Source: Aristolochia californica
Lineage: Eukaryota; Streptophyta; Magnoliopsida; Piperales; Aristolochiaceae
Direction of reading: 5' to 3'
Assembly: GCA_029961685.1 (NCBI GenBank)
Contig: JARWKL010000009.1
Location: 31,741,708-31,805,707 of the forward strand
Length of the DNA stretch: 64,000 bases
Part shown: positions 60,757-64,000 of the stretch, in pieces
Numbering within the stretch: the stretch's first letter is position 1
Layout: every line of letters begins with the position of its first letter
Notes under the pieces: generated by a model
Database searches by the model: none
What the model was told of the DNA's origin: nothing
What the model saw: the letters and a program-made list of their open reading frames with translations, nothing else
Position numbers and translations under genes: made by a program

Positions 60757-63086
60757 ACTCTAACATAGTATTAACAATACTTATAAATAAAAATTACACA
60801 AAAAGAAAAAAATATGGAGGCATTTAGAGATAACAGTTTCCATTAGGAGGTACATCACACGGAATTTAGTTTTAAAAAAGTTAAGAAGAGGAAAAGATGT
60901 GAGTTCTTGACAGAAATTGTGTATCAGTCAAGTGAAGTGAAGTGAGTATGTTGTCGGTAAGAAAGGTTTGCATATTTTTATGTTTTCATTTGGTATGTTT
61001 CCTCGTGCAGTAGTTTTTAGCAGTGTGATCTGGTGTACATTGGTAATTAGTTGCCTTTTAAGATTTTATATTTTATTAGGATAGGCATCTCTGCAAAGAA
61101 GGTGCATTCCTCATTTTATTCTATAGGTATGTTCTTTTATGGGTAGAGGTTTTCTTCCTCATATAATAGTTTGTAGCAGTGTGCATCAGTTGGCTTTGGG
61201 ATTATTTTGCTTATTAGTGCCATAGGCATCTCTGGTTTGGACCATGAGATGCAGGCCTGCATAATATCATATAGATCTAACAGAAATTGGGGCACTTTTT
61301 CCCCCTTTTAAGGATGAAAGTGAATCACTGATAGGAATTTTGATGTAGACCTACCAGTACTACTTTGTCATCTACTTTCTTAGTCCTACTGAAATGGAGT
61401 GCTGTAACTCCTCTTCATATTTTATTGATTACCAGTGACTGATTTGGCAGAATGGTACCAAGTTATTCATTATCTAATGATATTCTATTGTATTGTTTTC
61501 TTATATGTAAGATACTTTTGTTTTGGATTCTATCTTCTTCATTGGTTATGTTCTCAAAAAAATTTACCTTTACTGTTGATCTTGGGAATGCCATTGCAAA
61601 GTGGTTTCCCTTTTTTTGCAGAGTTCCCGCTTTCCTTGTGAGCAGGGGGTTTCTGATTCTAGTATTTGATGGGTGCATATTTCTTGTCTGCAATAAAACC
61701 AGATGTTACAAAATTTCGAATGATGAAATCATTTGCCTTGTTGCAGTCGCCGTATTCTGTGGTTATCTGGTTATTCATTTATGATTCTAATGAGTCATGA
61801 CTTATTGGTCTCAAGATAATTTTGGTTGACTAATTATAGCTTCCTATTGTTGTGCCATTTGCTAGGGTGTCTAAAGGAGTGAGGGACATACCTGGCAACT
61901 TCCAATCTGCCACTAGCAGTGTTCCCTCTGGAAAATCTCTGATGTATTTTGGACTGCTCTTGGCTAGTGGTGTTTTCTTCATTTTCATTGCCTTTACTAT
62001 GTTCCTTCCTGTTATGGTGTTAATGCCTCAAAAATTTGCCATCTGCTTCACTCTCGGGTGCACCTTTATTATTGGTTCTTTCTTTGCTCTCAAAGGCCCA
62101 AAAAATCAGCTGTCACACATGACAACAAAGGAGGTAATTCTTTTTTTTATGAATGTTGAACTGTATTATCTTACTCTTCAATCATTCTAGACACCATATC
62201 TCTAGTTACTTGTTAGCTAGGTTAACACACTATTCTTTCTATCCATTAGGATGAATAGGAACAAGTCTTTATGAGGCTTACCATATCCTGCCGCTGTGGA
62301 TTCTTTTCCTAGCTGTTTGGCCTCTGTTTGAAATCTAGCTGGAAAAATATTTAATGTTATTTAGCTCTGTTAGAAAAGAACTGGAAAAAGATTGTTGGAG
62401 TAAATAGAGGGTTTAGAGTTTCTTGCTGGTTCCTCTTATTTAACTCTTTTAGAAAGAACTGGAAAAAGAATGTCTGGAGTAAATAGAGGGTTTAGAGTTT
62501 CTTGCTGGTTTCTCTTTCATGCATGCTTTTACCATACTTGTAAAGGTAAATGATATTTTCCCATTTATTGAATGAATATTGACACGTTAAGTCTGTTACT
62601 CGTATAAATGTTTTTTCCCCCTTGACAGAGGCTTCCTTTTACGTTGGGATTTGTTGGAAGTATGGTGGGTACCATATATGTGTCTATGGTGCTTCATAGT
62701 TATATCCTCTCCGTGCTCTTTTCCGTATTACAGGTAACAAAAATCTTGCTTTGTATAACTTTTTCCCCTCTTACTCCTTTTTTTTTCCTCCCCGAGAACA
62801 CTTTTGTTTTTTTCCCTCACCCACACAGATTTTCTCACCTTATCTCTTTCCTAATTAAAATGAAGTGGGTACAAATTTAGCCTATTTCTGTGTCCCAATG
62901 TCCAATTAGGTGCTTAGAAGATAGTACTTCCATTATACAATGATGAATTACTTATGTCAGTGTTTTTTGCTCTAGGTCCTTGGACTTTCTTATTATGCAA
63001 TTTCTTACTTTCCTGGCGGATCAACTGGACTGAGGTTCATTACTTCATCCCTAACATCTTCAATACTGAAATGCTTTGGAAGGTGA
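58007..63086 (+). CDS. SFT2-like: SFT2-like vesicle transport membrane protein
   Basis: Four exons: 58007-58203, 61866-62133, 62629-62733, 62976-63086, in phase, giving 226 residues, the normal length for plant SFT2B-like proteins. The N-terminus MQKTAQAWF, then SLLADWNSYAAS and DIEAAVRTANDKVAGTFSV, match the plant family (Arabidopsis At4g26550, from memory). Four membrane helices lie at about 89-205 (YFGLLLASGVFFIFIAFTMF, then FAICFTLGCTFIIGSFFALK, TLGFVGSMVGTIYVSMVLHS and the last near LSVLFSVLQVLGLSYYAISY). The C-terminus ends KCFGR. Yeast Sft2/Got1 proteins assist fusion of endosome-derived vesicles with the Golgi. Intron 1 is 3.7 kb and holds a hAT-like element and a CT microsatellite. 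The leader (57950-58006) is C/T-rich, and the start is the first ATG after it. Confidence 0.95.
59020..60504. mobile_element. hAT-like element in SFT2 intron 1
   Basis: The left end ttggggtgga and the right end, reversed, tagtggtggcact resemble the same hAT terminal family as the NPH3 intron element. The flanks ttcagcca (59012-59019) and tttagcca (60505-60512) match at seven of eight positions, an 8-bp hAT-type target duplication. Both ends carry the agctcag/cttgagcttgg subterminal motifs. The 1,485-bp interior has no transposase frame and holds purine-rich and G-rich blocks (59.15-59.30, 59.80-60.35 kb) that may be a nested element. Confidence 0.65.
60725..60753. repeat. (CT)14 microsatellite
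   Basis: About fourteen uninterrupted CT units inside intron 1 of the SFT2-like gene. Confidence 0.92.
62358..62516. repeat. 79-bp tandem duplication in SFT2 intron 2
   Basis: Two adjacent copies share taaatagagggtttagagtt (62401 and 62480), flanked by matching agaactggaaaaag and cttgctggtt. The period is 79 bp with only a few differences, so the duplication is recent compared with other repeats here. Confidence 0.85.
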
Positions 63087-64000
63087 AATTATCGCCTGGT
63101 TCTCATTCATTCATGAGGGACCTATTTTTTAGAGATCTGCAATGGATTTTTATATCATTCTGCTGACAACATTGTCCACCTTAATTTTGTATTTTTTTCT
63201 TTATCAGTGCTGGTATCTCTGGCTTAACCAGGGGCTCTTAAGAACTTCAACAACTAGTTTTTATTGTGATAGAGAAAAAACTAGTATTTTGCTGAGCAGG
63301 GGTGGTTGACTGAGAATTTGGAACAGTACATTAGAGTTTATGGCTACTAAATGAATTCCTTGGTAGCCTAAATTCTTTTGCCCTGTTAAACAGTGGACCA
63401 AAAAGGTGGTAAAAATATCTTAACCCCATCTTTTCATATTTTGTTAATATGTATGTAGATCCACAGATTTAGGATTTCCCCATCTACTACTGTTAGGGTC
63501 TGTTTGGAACCCCACGGAAAAGAAAATAAGAATCTGAATATTATTATTTCTAAAAATAATTAGTAAAAAAAAGGAAGAATTTGATCATTATCTATTCTTA
63601 CTAATTATTTTTTAAAAAAATAATAATTAAAATTTTATTTTATTTTCATTCTTTTCTTTCCTAGGGATTCCAAACAGACCCTTAGGGGTGGACAGAGGTT
63701 GTGTTAAACGAGAACCTAATTCATGGGTTTAGGGTTTAGGCTTGTAAATGTGCCAGAAACGGGTGAAACCGGTGGGATCCATGAAAAATGGGATTTGATT
63801 AGAACTCTGTTAATAAATTGCCTGTCATAATGAACTTCTGGCTTTACACGTCGCCCACAGATCGAACAATCGACTTTACACACGCCGCACGTGTACTTGA
63901 TTTTGGAAAGGGGTTTGGGTCCTTTCCGGCATTTTCCATTCTATTCTAGTTACATCTCAGGTTTAGTGTTTCATTTTGTCTCTTCTTTTGATGCTTCTCA
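63087..64000. other. Downstream flank of SFT2 gene, no gene seen
   Basis: 3' flank with a Tourist-like MITE at 63496-63681. No protein-like frame begins before the window ends. Confidence 0.5.
63496..63681. mobile_element. Tourist-like (PIF/Harbinger) MITE
   Basis: Terminal inverted repeats GGGTCTGTTTGGAA (63496-63509) and TTCCAAACAGACCC (63668-63681) are exact reverse complements over 14 bp. They are flanked by TTA on both sides (63493-63495 and 63682-63684), the 3-bp target duplication of PIF/Harbinger elements. It is 186 bp with an AT-rich interior and no coding capacity. Confidence 0.88.

Noticed and set aside
1..64000. CRISPR arrays, phage, plasmid, organelle or endogenous viral sequence
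   Set aside because: No spaced direct-repeat array, no prokaryotic gene organisation and no viral protein frame was seen.

Overview
This is a stretch of plant nuclear chromosome, almost certainly from a flowering plant. Its genes have many GT-AG introns and AT-rich intergenic DNA. Their products belong to families that are, as a set, plant-like: NPH3, XERICO-type RING-H2, CONSTANS-like, PPR, plant NRAMP, plant KNL1 and the SFT2-like Got1/Sft2 family. Introns reach about 4 kb, and remnants of LTR, LINE, hAT and Tourist-type elements fill the gaps. The species cannot be named from the sequence alone. Nothing prokaryotic, viral or organellar was seen.

Eight protein-coding genes are supported, left to right. 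(1) A small serine-rich protein gene on + (CDS 3753-4052). (2) An NPH3/BTB gene on + (CDS 9586-13002, 5 coding exons, long leader intron). (3) A XERICO-like RING-H2 E3 ligase on - (13513-13962, intronless CDS), convergent with gene 2. (4) An NRAMP metal transporter on - (23434-26604, 13 coding exons, including one GC-AG intron). (5) A single-exon mitochondrial-type PPR protein on - (30034-31575). (6) A CONSTANS-LIKE 9/10-type B-box/CCT regulator on - (33168-39519, 4 coding exons, one intron of 4.1 kb). (7) A very long KNL1/SPC105 kinetochore scaffold gene on - (42925-57095, about 15 exons). (8) An SFT2-like vesicle transport membrane protein on + (58007-63086, 4 exons), head-to-head with gene 7.

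The spaces at 1-3.2 kb, 4.1-7.7 kb, 15.6-23.4 kb, 26.8-30 kb, 31.9-33.1 kb and 41.4-42.9 kb hold no recognisable gene. They carry repeats, including a miniature LTR-type element at 18.4-19.9 kb. Several introns carry well-delimited DNA elements: a hAT-type MITE in the NPH3 gene and a 1.5-kb hAT-like element in the SFT2 gene. A Tourist-like MITE lies just after the SFT2 gene.

The genes do not form a pathway. They are independent housekeeping and regulatory loci covering light or flowering signalling, ABA-related ubiquitination, metal uptake, organelle RNA processing, chromosome segregation and vesicle traffic. I found no convincing new multi-gene system. The most useful second looks are the KNL1 gene model (a candidate 77-nt exon that closes the reading frame), the GC-AG intron in the NRAMP transport motif, a substitution in the CCT domain of the COL protein, a perfect 21-bp foldback beside a LINE remnant, and the delimited transposons.
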